Positions 33,066 through 43,171 of a DNA stretch of 64,000 bases are shown here, one piece after another. The DNA is taken from assembly GCA_016278515.1 (NCBI GenBank), contig JADQBR010000002.1, forward strand, positions 62,001 to 126,000, written 5' to 3'. Numbering within the stretch: position 1 is the stretch's first letter; every line of letters begins with the position of its first letter. The notes under the pieces were generated by a model, which did no database searches, was not told the origin of the DNA, and saw only the letters and a list, made by a program, of their open reading frames with translations. Origin of the DNA: Bacillota bacterium (GTDB taxonomy: Bacteria; Bacillota; JADQBR01). Made by a program: the position numbers and the translations under genes.

Positions 33066-34838
33066 ATGCGACTGCGCTTGAATCTGTATATAATATTCAT
33101 ATCGTTAGTGTCGCCTGCTGTTTGGGCCTTGATGATGCTATTAACTCGTTTTGTTACTCTAACAGTTGTTTTAGAGATTATGCGGGCACCGCTTACTTTG
33201 GCATACATGGGAATAAGCATTATCGCCGCCCTATTATGGCTGAATAAGCAGGTTATCCCTAAAGTATTGGATCAAACTCAAGGAAAAATTAAGGAAGCAC
33301 AGCGAATAACGATTCTATTTCCCATTCAATTTCTAGCTGGTATCATCTTGTATGCATTAGTGGGCAGTCTGATAAGTATCAAATTTTTTGGACAGCAAGG
33401 TGCCCTCATTCAAGTAATGGCCATAGTTTTTGCATTAACTGAAACTTTTTGTATCTCTTTACCTTTTTATGTGCTGTCAATAAATGAAATTGAGCGACAT
33501 CTTGGGGAACGGAGCTTTCAAGGAAATGGGCGCCATTTTCCTTTTGCTATTCGAATTGGCTCAGGTTTGATAGGATTAGTAATTAGCATATTGGTATCTA
33601 TGACTGTTCTCTATTTCGTCTGGATATTGCGTTTATCAGAACAGTATGGAGTAGCAGGCTTGGATGTTTCGCAGGCTACTACATCACTAGTTGCTTTGTT
33701 TGTTATTCTTTTAATATCTTCAATAGCATATATCGCCAGCATACTAAGAACCATGACTGCGGCTTTTGGTGCAATGCTGGAAGAGTTGAAAAGAGGTGTA
33801 GAGAGCGGAGCAGATTTAACTGTTCGCTTACCCGTCGTTGCGACTGATGAATCTGGAAAAGTAGCTTATTTCTTTAATCAATGGTTGGAAAAATTAGCTG
33901 GCATCATACAAAAGATTAAAGATGGCGGAGAAGAATTGGCATCTTATAGTAAAGACTTAAAAGTCTCGGCTTATGAATCCGGAAATACTAGCGATGAGGT
34001 TGCTGAGGCAGTACAGCAAATTGCTGCAGGGGCTGAGAATCAAGCACATAATTTGGAAAACCTCAATAAAAGTTTTCATTTGGTAAACGATACAGTAACT
34101 TTGTTAAAGGAAGAAGCAGAGAGTATATCTGCTCAAGCAAAGGAAACTGCCGGTGTTGGGCTCCAAGGCAGCGAGACAGTACTTGCTGCTAACCAAAATA
34201 TGCAAAGTTTAGGTATGGAAATTGCTACTATGGCTGAAAGTGTGGTAGAGATGGCAACTGCTGCCCATTCAATTTCTCAAGTTACGGAAGTAATAGAAGA
34301 AATTGCTGGTCAGACACGATTGCTCGCTCTTAACGCTGCTATTGAAGCGGCGCGAGCAGGTGAATCTGGCAAAGGATTCGCGGTTGTCTCAGAAGAAATT
34401 AGAAAATTGGCGGATAATTCAATGCGTTCAACCGAAGAAATAAGTAATTTGATTGTAACCGTACAAGAAAAAGCTGATTCCGTTCGTTTTCAGGTTGAGA
34501 AAAGTCAAAATGAAGTAAAGAAAAGTGTTGATACCGTATCTGCATCTGGTAATGCTTTTGCTAAAGTGAGTGAGAGTGCTGATCAAACTAATAGTTCTGT
34601 TCAACGGATTGTAAGCCAACTAGAAACATTGGCGCAGAATATCCAAGAAGAGACCGAAAAAGTTGGTGAAATCGCTGCTATTTCGGAAGAAACAGCGGCT
34701 GCTTCTCAGCAGGGGGCTGCTTCCATGCAAAAACAAGCAGCATCTTCCCAGGAAGTAGCTAGACTTGCGGAACAATTAGATAACTTATCAAAAGAGATTC
34801 TAGATAAGGTAAGTTCTTTTAAAATGAATCGTCATTAA
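33066..34838 (+). CDS. Methyl-accepting chemotaxis protein
   Basis: Protein of 590 residues. The N-terminal third has about six hydrophobic segments (about 5-235) with little extracellular sequence, unlike the common two-helix receptors, so it may sense a membrane or intracellular signal. A HAMP-like stretch follows. The signalling domain (about 290-590) contains the highly conserved tip [23 protein letters not shown]. The start is ATG behind GGTGGGGTG. It stands alone between two terminators, with no che genes nearby. Confidence 0.93.
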   Translation: MRLRLNLYIIFISLVSPAVWALMMLLTRFVTLTVVLEIMRAPLTLAYMGISIIAALLWLNKQVIPKVLDQTQGKIKEAQRITILFPIQFLAGIILYALVGSLISIKFFGQQGALIQVMAIVFALTETFCISLPFYVLSINEIERHLGERSFQGNGRHFPFAIRIGSGLIGLVISILVSMTVLYFVWILRLSEQYGVAGLDVSQATTSLVALFVILLISSIAYIASILRTMTAAFGAMLEELKRGVESGADLTVRLPVVATDESGKVAYFFNQWLEKLAGIIQKIKDGGEELASYSKDLKVSAYESGNTSDEVAEAVQQIAAGAENQAHNLENLNKSFHLVNDTVTLLKEEAESISAQAKETAGVGLQGSETVLAANQNMQSLGMEIATMAESVVEMATAAHSISQVTEVIEEIAGQTRLLALNAAIEAARAGESGKGFAVVSEEIRKLADNSMRSTEEISNLIVTVQEKADSVRFQVEKSQNEVKKSVDTVSASGNAFAKVSESADQTNSSVQRIVSQLETLAQNIQEETEKVGEIAAISEETAAASQQGAASMQKQAASSQEVARLAEQLDNLSKEILDKVSSFKMNRH

Positions 34839-34869
34839 AAATAAAGGCTTCATACTGAAGCCTTTATTT
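34839..34869. terminator. Bidirectional rho-independent terminator
   Basis: AAATAAAGGCTTCA, 3-base loop, TGAAGCCTTTATTT, with A and T tracts in both directions. It lies between the chemoreceptor and the convergent small zinc-ribbon gene. Confidence 0.85.
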
Positions 34870-34891
34870 TTGTTTGGAGAGCGTTTATTTC

Positions 34892-35026
34892 TTATTTACA
34901 GTCAGTTATTTTGGTGCCACACTCAGTACATTGATATTCAGCTTGGTCGCTACGTCCGATAGGCTCAAATTTACTACAGTCATCATTTCCGCAATTATTA
35001 CAGACTAAGTTTTTCCCACATGCCAT
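34892..35026 (-). CDS. Mini zinc-ribbon protein
   Basis: Frame of 44 residues: MACGKNLVCNNCGNDDCSKF...QCTECGTKITDCK. It has four cysteine pairs or near-pairs (CNNCG, QCTECG), consistent with one or two zinc sites. The start is ATG behind GGGAGTGAT, and a shared terminator ends it. The coding potential is supported by the ribosome binding site and regular cysteine spacing. Function unknown. It is too short for standard gene-length cut-offs. Confidence 0.7.
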   Translation of the reverse strand: MACGKNLVCNNCGNDDCSKFEPIGRSDQAEYQCTECGTKITDCK

Positions 35027-35203
35027 TTCAATCACTCCCATTGGCTCTCCTATTTGATATAATTAACTAAAAGGGATAATACCATTCCGCTAAGTTGATG
35101 AAAATATTTTCCTTCCTAGATTTTAGCAAAAATAAACAATATCTTTCTCGGACTATTTTTTTTTGTTATAATTTAATGGATCAAGCGTTTAAGGAGGAAT
35201 ATC

Positions 35204-37672
35204 TTGAATAAATACGCAGAAGTTTATGTAGACATAAAGACTAGACGTCTTGACAAGACATTTTACTATGCTATTCCAAAGAAATATCAGGATAAAATAA
35301 AGGTTGGTCTAAGGGTGTTAGTGCCTTTTGGGTCAAACTATTATCAAGGATACGTTGTGGATGTCAAGGAACAGGTTAGCATGACAGATGTTAAAAGCAT
35401 AGATAGATTGCTGGATGAGGAACAGTTATTTACTTCGAAAGAGATTCAACTCGCTCATTGGATGGCCAGACAGTATATGTGTCCTTTTGTGGGGGCTTTA
35501 GAAGCCATGCTTCCTGCAGGTGCAAAGTATGAACGAAAGAATGTTATAAAATTAAAAGCGGATTTAGACGAAGCGTCTCAGTTAATGAATAGTTTTATAT
35601 TTTTAAACCCTGACGCAGCTAAACTATTATCTCGTTTAATGGATAAAGGGCAGGTGCCGGTAGATTCTTTAGAGAATATTTTATCTAAAGAAAGTTTGGC
35701 TAAGGTTATTCAAGAGTTACAGGAATTTGGGCTGATTGAACAAATTATTGACTATAGCCTATCGGGAATTGGTCGGGAATCGGTTGTTGAAATTCCAGAT
35801 AATATGAAACAACAAGCGATCAAAGAAATAGTAGAAATTAGAATTAAAGCCCCAAAACAGGCGCTTCTTTTAGAAACATTGTTGGAGGAAAAGAAAGTAA
35901 CTATCTCCAAGATTTTAAAAGATACAAATACTTCCAGAAGTTCTTTGAACAGTTTAATAAATAAAGAGTTGGTGGTGGTTAATAAAGAAGTTCATGGTAC
36001 GTATAATAACACTAACCGTCAAAAACCAACAGGAAATGTGAAAACGTTTAAGTTGACCCATGAACAGCAGGAAGTATGCAGCACCATATATTCTGCACTT
36101 TCTAAAGAACAGTTCCAAACATATTTGCTGCATGGTGTAACCGGCAGCGGTAAAACCGAGGTTTTTTTACAGGCGGTGGATCGTACTCTCCAACATGGCG
36201 GCCAAGCGTTAGTTCTTGTACCAGAAATTGCGTTAACCCCCCAAATGACAGACCAGTTTGTCAGCAAATTTGGAGATCAAGTTGCTGTACTCCATAGTGG
36301 CTTAACCCAACGCAAAAAGATAGAGCAATGGATGAGAATTCAAAAAGGTTTTGCTAATGTGGTGCTTGGTGCAAGATCGGCCGTGTTTGCACCATTAAAA
36401 AATATTGGAATTATTATTATAGACGAGGAACATGAGACTAGTTATAAGCAAGATCGAACGCCAAAATACCATGCCAAGGAAGTTGCTGAATTTCGTAGCA
36501 AACAACATAATGCTGTTTTTTTAGTGAGTAGCGCAACGCCATCTCTGGAAAGTTATAAAAAAGCTAGAGAGGGACACTATAAATTATTAACTATGAAAAG
36601 CCGAGTTAGTCAAAAGCCATTGCCTCCGGTTGCAGTTGTAGATATGAGGGAGGAAAGAAGACAAGGAAATAAAAGTATCTTCAGTAATGCTTTATACCAG
36701 TCTTTGGAAAAGTGTATTAATCAAGGAGAGCAGGCTATAGTGTTTCTGAATAGACGAGGCTATTCAAGTTTCTTCATTTGCTCTAAATGCGGCTATTCCG
36801 TAAGGTGTCCTCATTGCGACATTTCTTTAACTTATCATAGCTCTTTGAATAAGTTAATGTGCCATTACTGTGGCCATAAGCAGCCGGCTGTCAACAAATG
36901 CCCGCGTTGTGGTACCAACAGCTTAGGCGGTGTAGGGTGCGGAACTCAGCAAGTTGAGCAGGAATTGAAAGAACGGCTTTCTAACCCGTCTGTAATTAGG
37001 GTGGATGTGGATACTACTAAAACACAGGGGTCCCTTGAACGATTGCTGGGAGATTTCAGGAAGGGTAAAAGTCAAGTGTTGGTGGGTACTCAGATGGTAG
37101 CCAAAGGATTGGATTTTCCTAAAGTAACCTTGGTGGGTGTGGTATCCGCAGATACGGGTTTGAATTTACCAGATTTTAGAGCTTGGGAAAGAACATTTCA
37201 ACTTTTGACCCAAGTAGCCGGCAGGGCCGGCAGAGCTGAACTTCTCGGTCGAGTTATTGTCCAAACCTATGACCCTGATAACGTAGCAGTTAGAAAGGCA
37301 AAGGATCATGATTATGTTGGTTTTTATAAACAAGAAATCATAAGACGAAGAAATTTTGGCTATCCCCCATTTTGTCACTTGCTGAGAATTATTATAGTTG
37401 GCAAAGAACAGAAAAAGGTCATTGGCAGTGCGGAGGCAATAGCACACTGTTTGAAGAAAGGTATTAATTCTATTGCAGGCGATGTACTGGGGCCTGCGCC
37501 AGCACCGGTCTCAAAAATCAAAGATATGTATCGCTGGCACTTAATTGTAAAGAGTCCGGAATTGACTGCTTTGAAGGATATTGTCAGAGACGCCCTGAAG
37601 GTTTATACTGAACAATATACTTTTGCAAAAACATATATAAATATAGATGTAAATCCTGTTGGTATAATATAG
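35204..37672 (+). CDS. priA: Primosomal protein N' (replication restart helicase)
   Basis: Superfamily 2 helicase of 822 residues that reloads the replisome at stalled forks. It starts at TTG 35204 behind AAGGAGG. An N-terminal 3'-DNA-binding domain (KTRRLDKTFYYAIP) is followed by Walker A LLHGVTGSGKTEVFL, DEEH box IIIIDEEHETSYKQD, and zinc-binding cysteines (CSKCGYSVRCPHCDISL...CHYCGHKQPAVNKCPRCG). The helicase C-terminal motifs include VGTQMVAKGLDFPKVTLVGVVSADTGLNLPD and QVAGRAGR. It heads an operon-like run that continues to rpe. Confidence 0.97.
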   Translation: MNKYAEVYVDIKTRRLDKTFYYAIPKKYQDKIKVGLRVLVPFGSNYYQGYVVDVKEQVSMTDVKSIDRLLDEEQLFTSKEIQLAHWMARQYMCPFVGALEAMLPAGAKYERKNVIKLKADLDEASQLMNSFIFLNPDAAKLLSRLMDKGQVPVDSLENILSKESLAKVIQELQEFGLIEQIIDYSLSGIGRESVVEIPDNMKQQAIKEIVEIRIKAPKQALLLETLLEEKKVTISKILKDTNTSRSSLNSLINKELVVVNKEVHGTYNNTNRQKPTGNVKTFKLTHEQQEVCSTIYSALSKEQFQTYLLHGVTGSGKTEVFLQAVDRTLQHGGQALVLVPEIALTPQMTDQFVSKFGDQVAVLHSGLTQRKKIEQWMRIQKGFANVVLGARSAVFAPLKNIGIIIIDEEHETSYKQDRTPKYHAKEVAEFRSKQHNAVFLVSSATPSLESYKKAREGHYKLLTMKSRVSQKPLPPVAVVDMREERRQGNKSIFSNALYQSLEKCINQGEQAIVFLNRRGYSSFFICSKCGYSVRCPHCDISLTYHSSLNKLMCHYCGHKQPAVNKCPRCGTNSLGGVGCGTQQVEQELKERLSNPSVIRVDVDTTKTQGSLERLLGDFRKGKSQVLVGTQMVAKGLDFPKVTLVGVVSADTGLNLPDFRAWERTFQLLTQVAGRAGRAELLGRVIVQTYDPDNVAVRKAKDHDYVGFYKQEIIRRRNFGYPPFCHLLRIIIVGKEQKKVIGSAEAIAHCLKKGINSIAGDVLGPAPAPVSKIKDMYRWHLIVKSPELTALKDIVRDALKVYTEQYTFAKTYINIDVNPVGII

Positions 37673-37743
37673 GAGGATATTTTTGAATCTTACTGCCAGT
37701 TGTACGAAACAGATATAGGCAGAAACTAGAGGAGTGATTGGTG

Positions 37744-38193
37744 ATGGCTGTCTATCAGATTGTTAAAAAGGGCAATCGTGTACTGAGGGAAAAGGCACGT
37801 CCGGTAAAGAAGGTTAATGATACAGTGCTAAAGTTACTAGATAATCTTGCAGATACATTGTACGATGCAGAGGGGGTAGGTCTGGCTGCTCCGCAGATCG
37901 GAATAAGTAAAAGGGTTATAGTTGTGGATATTGGTGAAGGTATCATAGAGCTAATTAACCCTGAAGTCATTGCGGGTGAGGGTGAAGCGACTGATCTAGA
38001 AGGATGTTTAAGTATTCCCAGTGTTCAAGGTTTGGTATCAAGACATGCTAAAATAAAAGTGCGCGGTATCAATAGAGAAGGAGATATTATAGAGATCGAG
38101 GCTACTGGATTACTTGCCCGGGCACTACAGCATGAGATAGACCATTTAGAGGGAATACTATTTACGGATAAAGTAACGGAGTATGTTAAGTGA
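37744..38193 (+). CDS. def: Peptide deformylase
   Basis: Metalloenzyme of 149 residues that removes the formyl group from nascent proteins. All three motifs are present: [17 protein letters not shown] and QHEIDHLEG (metal ligands Cys and two His). The start is ATG 37744 ([10 protein letters not shown]), about 10 bases after GAGGAG. It lies between priA and fmt, the usual context. Confidence 0.97.
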   Translation: MAVYQIVKKGNRVLREKARPVKKVNDTVLKLLDNLADTLYDAEGVGLAAPQIGISKRVIVVDIGEGIIELINPEVIAGEGEATDLEGCLSIPSVQGLVSRHAKIKVRGINREGDIIEIEATGLLARALQHEIDHLEGILFTDKVTEYVK

Positions 38194-38205
38194 GAGGTGA
38201 AAACG

Positions 38206-39153
38206 TTGAAAATAGTTTTTATGGGTACCCCTGATTTTGCAGTGCCTACGTTAGGTGCACTTTTGAAGGCGGGCCATGAAGTAGTTAGCGTAGTTACACA
38301 ACCGGATAGAAAGCGCGGACGAGGGAAAAGTATCAGGCCTAGTCCGGTCAAAAGTTATGCATTGAAACATGGCCTTAACATAATTCAACCGGAATGTTTC
38401 GAGGCAGGATCTATTTCACAATTAACAGAGCTAGAATTTGAGGTAATTGTGGTCGTGGCATATGGTAAAATACTGCCTGAAGAGATTTTAAACATACCTA
38501 AATACGGCTGTATAAATGTTCATGCTTCAGTGCTGCCTAAATATCGGGGGGCGGCACCAATCCATAGGGCTATCATAAATGGGGAAACAGAAAGTGGCGT
38601 TACTATTATGCAGTTGGACAAGGGTATGGATACGGGACCAATGCTAAACCAAGAAAAGGTATCTATTTCCGATACTATGACTGCAGGAGAGTTGCATGAC
38701 CATCTTGCTCAAATAGGTGCAGAGTTATTGGTGAAAACTTTAGAATGTCTCCCGGACTTAGTTCCAAAGGTACAAGTCAGCTCTTTAGCTACATATGCAG
38801 CAATGCTCACTAAAGAAGATGAATGTTTAGACTGGGAACAGAAGGCCAATAATGTAGTTAACAGAATAAGGGGCATGAACCCTTGGCCTGGTGCGTACAC
38901 TATACTTGATAATAAAAGAATTAAAATACACCAAGCCCAAGTTTTTCCTTTTACCATTAGAAATTCCTGTCCAGGCACGATTGTAGAGACGAATAATAGA
39001 GGCTTTGTTGTGGCAGCTGGTGATGAAAAAGGTGTTTTAGTCACTATGTTGCAACCGGAAGGTAAACAGAAAATGTCTGCTGCAGACTTTTTGCGTGGTT
39101 ACGTATTATCCCCAGGTACGAAATTTAAATCTGGGGGTGAAAAGCATGCCTAG
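38206..39153 (+). CDS. fmt: Methionyl-tRNA formyltransferase
   Basis: Protein of 315 residues, formylating initiator Met-tRNA with 10-formyl-THF. It starts at TTG 38206 giving MKIVFMGTPDFAVPTL, the standard Fmt N-terminus, 6-7 bases after AGAGGTG; GTG 38197 would add three residues. HASVLPKYRGAAPI carries the catalytic Asn/His region. The C-terminal domain ends near the DUF116 gene, whose start overlaps the fmt stop by 8 bases. Confidence 0.96.
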   Translation: MKIVFMGTPDFAVPTLGALLKAGHEVVSVVTQPDRKRGRGKSIRPSPVKSYALKHGLNIIQPECFEAGSISQLTELEFEVIVVVAYGKILPEEILNIPKYGCINVHASVLPKYRGAAPIHRAIINGETESGVTIMQLDKGMDTGPMLNQEKVSISDTMTAGELHDHLAQIGAELLVKTLECLPDLVPKVQVSSLATYAAMLTKEDECLDWEQKANNVVNRIRGMNPWPGAYTILDNKRIKIHQAQVFPFTIRNSCPGTIVETNNRGFVVAAGDEKGVLVTMLQPEGKQKMSAADFLRGYVLSPGTKFKSGGEKHA

Positions 39154-39937
39154 CAGAAAAAGGGTTTTTATAGCACTTATAACAATTACCATCTTAGCGT
39201 TAGGAGTTTTATTAGTTGGAGGATGGCTTTTATATTTTAATCCCACTAATATAGTAAATCGAGTTGTACTAGCGGTTATTGGCAGTCTGGTCTTATTGGC
39301 ATTGGCTGTGGCAAGTATTGGCGTAATAGTTTTGGTTGTTAGCCTATGGAGTCATAGGTCCTTTCCGTTACTGCAAAACATGATGTCTACTGCGGCCAAT
39401 ATTCTTTTCCCTGTTGCGGTAGTAGTCGGTAAAATACTGAGGATTGATAAGGAAGTGATTGAGAGCTCGTTCATAGCTGTTAATAACCAATTAGTTGACA
39501 CAAGAGATATTAAGGTCCGCTCGGATCAAGTGATGATATTGGCGCCTCATTGCTTACAAGATACTAAATGTCAGTACAAAATAACAATTGACATAGAAAA
39601 CTGCAGACGTTGCGGCGGTTGTCCTGTCCATGATTTGCATGAGCTTAAAGATAAGTATGGTATCCGCTTTGTTGTAGCGACGGGTGGGACACTGGCGCGC
39701 CGCTTCGTCAAAGAATATAGACCCAGGGCAATTGTCGCGATTGCTTGCGAACGGGATTTAAGTAGTGGTGTACAGGACGTGAATCCTTTACCGGTTATAG
39801 GGGTGTTAAACATTAGGCCTGAAGGTCCGTGCTTTAACACAAAGGTTAATTTGGACCAGGTTGAAACGGCGGTAAAACATTTTATTGAAAAACAAAGTCC
39901 CGCATTTCGTGGGGCAGAACATATAACAGAATTTTAA
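39146..39937 (+). CDS. DUF116 membrane protein with Cys-rich cytoplasmic domain
   Basis: Protein of 263 residues starting at ATG 39146 (MPSRKRVFIALI) behind GGGGGTGA. It has two N-terminal membrane segments (about 7-30 and 42-70) and then a soluble domain with the cysteine motif CRRCGGCPVHDL and a conserved VATGGTLARRFVKEYRPRAIVAIACERDL. This is the DUF116 family, commonly located beside fmt in Clostridia. Function unknown; metal or Fe-S binding is likely from the cysteines. Confidence 0.82.
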   Translation: MPSRKRVFIALITITILALGVLLVGGWLLYFNPTNIVNRVVLAVIGSLVLLALAVASIGVIVLVVSLWSHRSFPLLQNMMSTAANILFPVAVVVGKILRIDKEVIESSFIAVNNQLVDTRDIKVRSDQVMILAPHCLQDTKCQYKITIDIENCRRCGGCPVHDLHELKDKYGIRFVVATGGTLARRFVKEYRPRAIVAIACERDLSSGVQDVNPLPVIGVLNIRPEGPCFNTKVNLDQVETAVKHFIEKQSPAFRGAEHITEF

Positions 39938-39951
39938 GGGGGGTGTTTTTA

Positions 39952-40659
39952 ATGTTTCTACCATTCTTTTTTGATCCGACTTTTATTTTGTTAATTCCAG
40001 GAATTATTTTAGCTGGTTATGCCCAAGCAAAAGTTAAAAGCACATTTAACAAATACCTAAAGGTGCGGTCTGAAAAGGGTTATACGGGGGCCCAAGTCGC
40101 CCGAGAAATTTTAAATCGCGCAGGGCTTCATGATGTTAAAGTTGAACAAATTCCGGGAAAACTGTCTGACCATTATGATCCTCGTCAAAGGGTATTGAGA
40201 TTGTCTCCACAGGTGTATCAAAGTAATTCATTGGCTAGTATCGGTGTAGCGGCTCATGAAACTGGCCATGCTTTGCAGCATGATCAAGGTTATTTGCCAT
40301 TACAGTTGCGTGCAAACCTGGTGCCTTTTGCACGATTTGGTTCGTCCTTGGCTTTTCCTCTGATAATATTAGGACTTTTTATGGGTTCATCTGGTTTAGC
40401 AGTAGCAAGAATTGGAGTATTACTTTTTAGTGCTGCTGTACTTTTTCAAGTAGTTACCCTACCGGTTGAATTTAATGCCAGCAATAGAGCTGTGACAGTT
40501 CTAGAAAGGGAAGGCTTCATAGGTCGTAGCGAAGTGGGACCGGTAAAGAAGGTGCTAAATGCAGCGGCGTTGACATACTTAGCGGCAGCATTGGTGGCTT
40601 TACTAAATTTAATGAGACTACTTATTCTTACCGGAATGCTGGGTGGTCGCGATGATTAA
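39952..40659 (+). CDS. Zinc metallopeptidase of the YugP family
   Basis: Membrane protease-like protein of 235 residues with H-E-x2-H in AAHETGHALQHDQGY, framed by hydrophobic segments at the N-terminus and in the second half. The start is ATG 39952 (MFLPFFFDPTFILL), about 6-9 bases after AAGGGGGGTG. The family is common next to fmt and rsmB in Clostridia. Substrates unknown. Confidence 0.88.
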   Translation: MFLPFFFDPTFILLIPGIILAGYAQAKVKSTFNKYLKVRSEKGYTGAQVAREILNRAGLHDVKVEQIPGKLSDHYDPRQRVLRLSPQVYQSNSLASIGVAAHETGHALQHDQGYLPLQLRANLVPFARFGSSLAFPLIILGLFMGSSGLAVARIGVLLFSAAVLFQVVTLPVEFNASNRAVTVLEREGFIGRSEVGPVKKVLNAAALTYLAAALVALLNLMRLLILTGMLGGRDD

Positions 40660-40686
40660 ATTCAGTAGTTGAAAAGAGGGTTATTA

Positions 40687-42054
40687 ATGGTAATAAAAAG
40701 GTCTGCTCGGCAGATTGCTTTGGAAGTATTGGACCGTATCGAATACCATGGAGCTTATGCTAATCTAGAAATTCAGAAAGTATTGCAAGGCGCGGTGACA
40801 AAACAAGACCGCGCCTTTATTACAGAATTGGTTTATGGTAGTGTCCGAATGAAATTGACATTAAAATGGGTAATCTCTCAATTCGTTTCAATTCGATGGA
40901 AAAAGATTGATGAGAATATTCGTTTAGTCTTGATGTTGGGAGTCTATCAGCTTTTGTTTATGGACAAAGTACCTGCTCGTGCAGTCTGTAATGAAATGGT
41001 AGATTTGACTAAAGCTATCAGTAATAAAGGCGCAGCTGGTTTTGTTAATGGAGTATTGAGAAATATTGTGCGTAATTACAATCGGATATCCTGGCCGGAT
41101 AAGGAAGCGGATCCAGTAAAATACTTGTCAATAACATATTCTCACCCCCAATGGATTATAGAAAAATGGTTAGAACGGTTCGGTACGGCCGATACGGAAG
41201 CTCTGTGCAAATATAATAACCTACCGGCAACTTTAACGGCTAGAACTAACACTCTAAAAACAACAGTTTCACAGGTGAAGAGTACATTGGAGATGGAGCA
41301 TGTAACAGTAACACATGGGAAATTGTTGCCGGAAGCTCTGTATATCAAGCCCCAAAAACCTATTAATGAATTAGATGCATTTAAGACCGGTAAGTTTATT
41401 TTGCAAGATGAGTCTTCAATGTTGCCAGCTAGGATTTTATGTCCTGAGCCTGGCAGCTTTGTGATTGACGGGTGCGCTGCCCCTGGCGGAAAAACAACCC
41501 AATTAGCTGAAATTATGGGTGATAGTGGGAAAGTATTGGCCTGTGATATACACCAACATAAACTCAAATTAGTAGAGATTAATAAAGAACGGTTGGGTTG
41601 TCATATTGTGGAAGAGAGGTTGCTGGATGCTAGAAAATTAGGCGAATTATTTCCTAACCAGGTGGATTATTTGCTGCTTGACGTACCTTGCTCCGGTTTG
41701 GGAGTTTTATCACGGCGGGCCGATGCCAGATGGCGTAAGAGCCCAGACGATATCCTAAATATGGTTGAACTGCAGTGGCAGATTTTAATCAATGCTTCTC
41801 GGTGTCTTAAACAGGACGGTGTGCTAGTTTATAGTACATGCACAATTGAAACTGACGAAAATGAAAACATGATTAATAGGTTTTTAACTAATTTCAAGGA
41901 CTTTAGGGCTGTAGACATAACACCCTATATACCTTTTGCTTTGACCAATGCTGATGCCGAAACCGCTCGGAATGGTTATTTGCAGATGTTGCCACAGCAT
42001 TATGGCGCAGACGGTTTTTTTGTCGCTAAAATTAGAAGGCTAGGAGATTGTTAA
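40687..42054 (+). CDS. rsmB: 16S rRNA m5C967 methyltransferase
   Basis: Protein of 455 residues. An N-terminal NusB-like RNA-binding domain (about 1-130: ALEVLDRIEYHGAYANLEIQ) is followed by a Rossmann methyltransferase domain with DGCAAPGGKTTQLAE (SAM), LLLDVPCSGLGVLSRR and the catalytic Cys in VYSTCTIETDENE. The start is ATG 40687, 6 bases after AGAGGG; an in-frame TTG 18 bases earlier lacks a site. One base separates it from rlmN. Confidence 0.95.
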   Translation: MVIKRSARQIALEVLDRIEYHGAYANLEIQKVLQGAVTKQDRAFITELVYGSVRMKLTLKWVISQFVSIRWKKIDENIRLVLMLGVYQLLFMDKVPARAVCNEMVDLTKAISNKGAAGFVNGVLRNIVRNYNRISWPDKEADPVKYLSITYSHPQWIIEKWLERFGTADTEALCKYNNLPATLTARTNTLKTTVSQVKSTLEMEHVTVTHGKLLPEALYIKPQKPINELDAFKTGKFILQDESSMLPARILCPEPGSFVIDGCAAPGGKTTQLAEIMGDSGKVLACDIHQHKLKLVEINKERLGCHIVEERLLDARKLGELFPNQVDYLLLDVPCSGLGVLSRRADARWRKSPDDILNMVELQWQILINASRCLKQDGVLVYSTCTIETDENENMINRFLTNFKDFRAVDITPYIPFALTNADAETARNGYLQMLPQHYGADGFFVAKIRRLGDC

Positions 42055-42055
42055 C

Positions 42056-43102
42056 GTGGTACAGGACCTAAGAAGTCTTAATATGGAAGAAATGGGAATA
42101 ATATCAGACAAGCTTGGTGTACCAAGATATCGGGCTCAGCAGCTCTTTCATTGGGTTTTCTACAAAGCTGTATCTGATATAGACCAAATGACGAATTTAC
42201 CAAAATTATTTAGAATGTCGTTAAAAGAAAGTTATTACATAAGTAACATTTTAGTTAAGAATAAGCAAGTTGCCTCTCAAGATAATACGACTAAATTACT
42301 GTTACAGTTGGAAGACGGAGAAACCATAGAAACTGTTCTTATGAATTACGAAAACAGAAATCATCAACGGGATAGGGCAACAGTTTGCATCTCATCCCAG
42401 GTAGGCTGCAAAATGGGATGTGTTTTCTGTGCCACAGGCTTGTCAGGATGGAAACGGAATTTAACAGTCGGAGAAATAATCGGACAAATAATGGCCGCAC
42501 AATCAATCTCACAAATAGCGGTAAGGAATGTGGTATTAATGGGAATGGGCGAACCATTGCTTAATTTCGACAATGTGGTGAAAGCAGTTCGCTTAATGAA
42601 TCATGAAGACGGGTTAGATATTGGCGGCAGAAGAATTACAATATCTACCTGTGGGTTGGTGCCACAGATTATGAAATTGGCAGAGGAAGGTTTATCTCTT
42701 GTCTTGGCAATTTCTCTCCATGGAGCTACGGATTCTGTAAGGGGAGAATTGATGCCCATAAATGCTAAGTACCCTTTGAAAGAATTGATAAAGGCATGTA
42801 AATATTATGTCGAAAAAACTGGGCGAAGAGTTACTTTCGAATATGCGCTCATGAAGAACATAAACTCTTCCGTGAAAGATGCGGAACATTTAGGCAGGTT
42901 ACTAGCAGCAGTTAATTGCAATGTGAACTTAATTCCCATTAATCCGGTTGTGGAAGCCGGTTTTATCCGCCCTTCAGTTCAGGAAATAGATAGGTTTAAG
43001 AAAGTGCTTGAGGTAATGGGGGTTAATGTTAATATTCGTGAGGAAAAAGGGACGGATATTGATGCGGCATGCGGCCAGCTTCGCAGTCGTAGTTTAAAAT
43101 AA
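42056..43102 (+). CDS. rlmN: Dual-specificity 23S rRNA/tRNA adenine-C2 methyltransferase (radical SAM)
   Basis: Protein of 348 residues with the radical-SAM cluster motif C-x3-C-x2-C in GCKMGCVFCATGLSG and the SAM-binding GMGEPLLNFDNVVKA. The catalytic Cys is in the C-terminal EKGTDIDAACGQL. GTG start behind AGGAG. It follows rsmB with almost no gap and is succeeded by the phosphatase/kinase pair. Confidence 0.97.
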   Translation: MVQDLRSLNMEEMGIISDKLGVPRYRAQQLFHWVFYKAVSDIDQMTNLPKLFRMSLKESYYISNILVKNKQVASQDNTTKLLLQLEDGETIETVLMNYENRNHQRDRATVCISSQVGCKMGCVFCATGLSGWKRNLTVGEIIGQIMAAQSISQIAVRNVVLMGMGEPLLNFDNVVKAVRLMNHEDGLDIGGRRITISTCGLVPQIMKLAEEGLSLVLAISLHGATDSVRGELMPINAKYPLKELIKACKYYVEKTGRRVTFEYALMKNINSSVKDAEHLGRLLAAVNCNVNLIPINPVVEAGFIRPSVQEIDRFKKVLEVMGVNVNIREEKGTDIDAACGQLRSRSLK

Positions 43103-43171
43103 ATAAAGGAAAAAAGTCGTTTAAAGCGAAATTTATTACAGGTGTATTTCGGAGTGTTTGGGAGTGAGACT

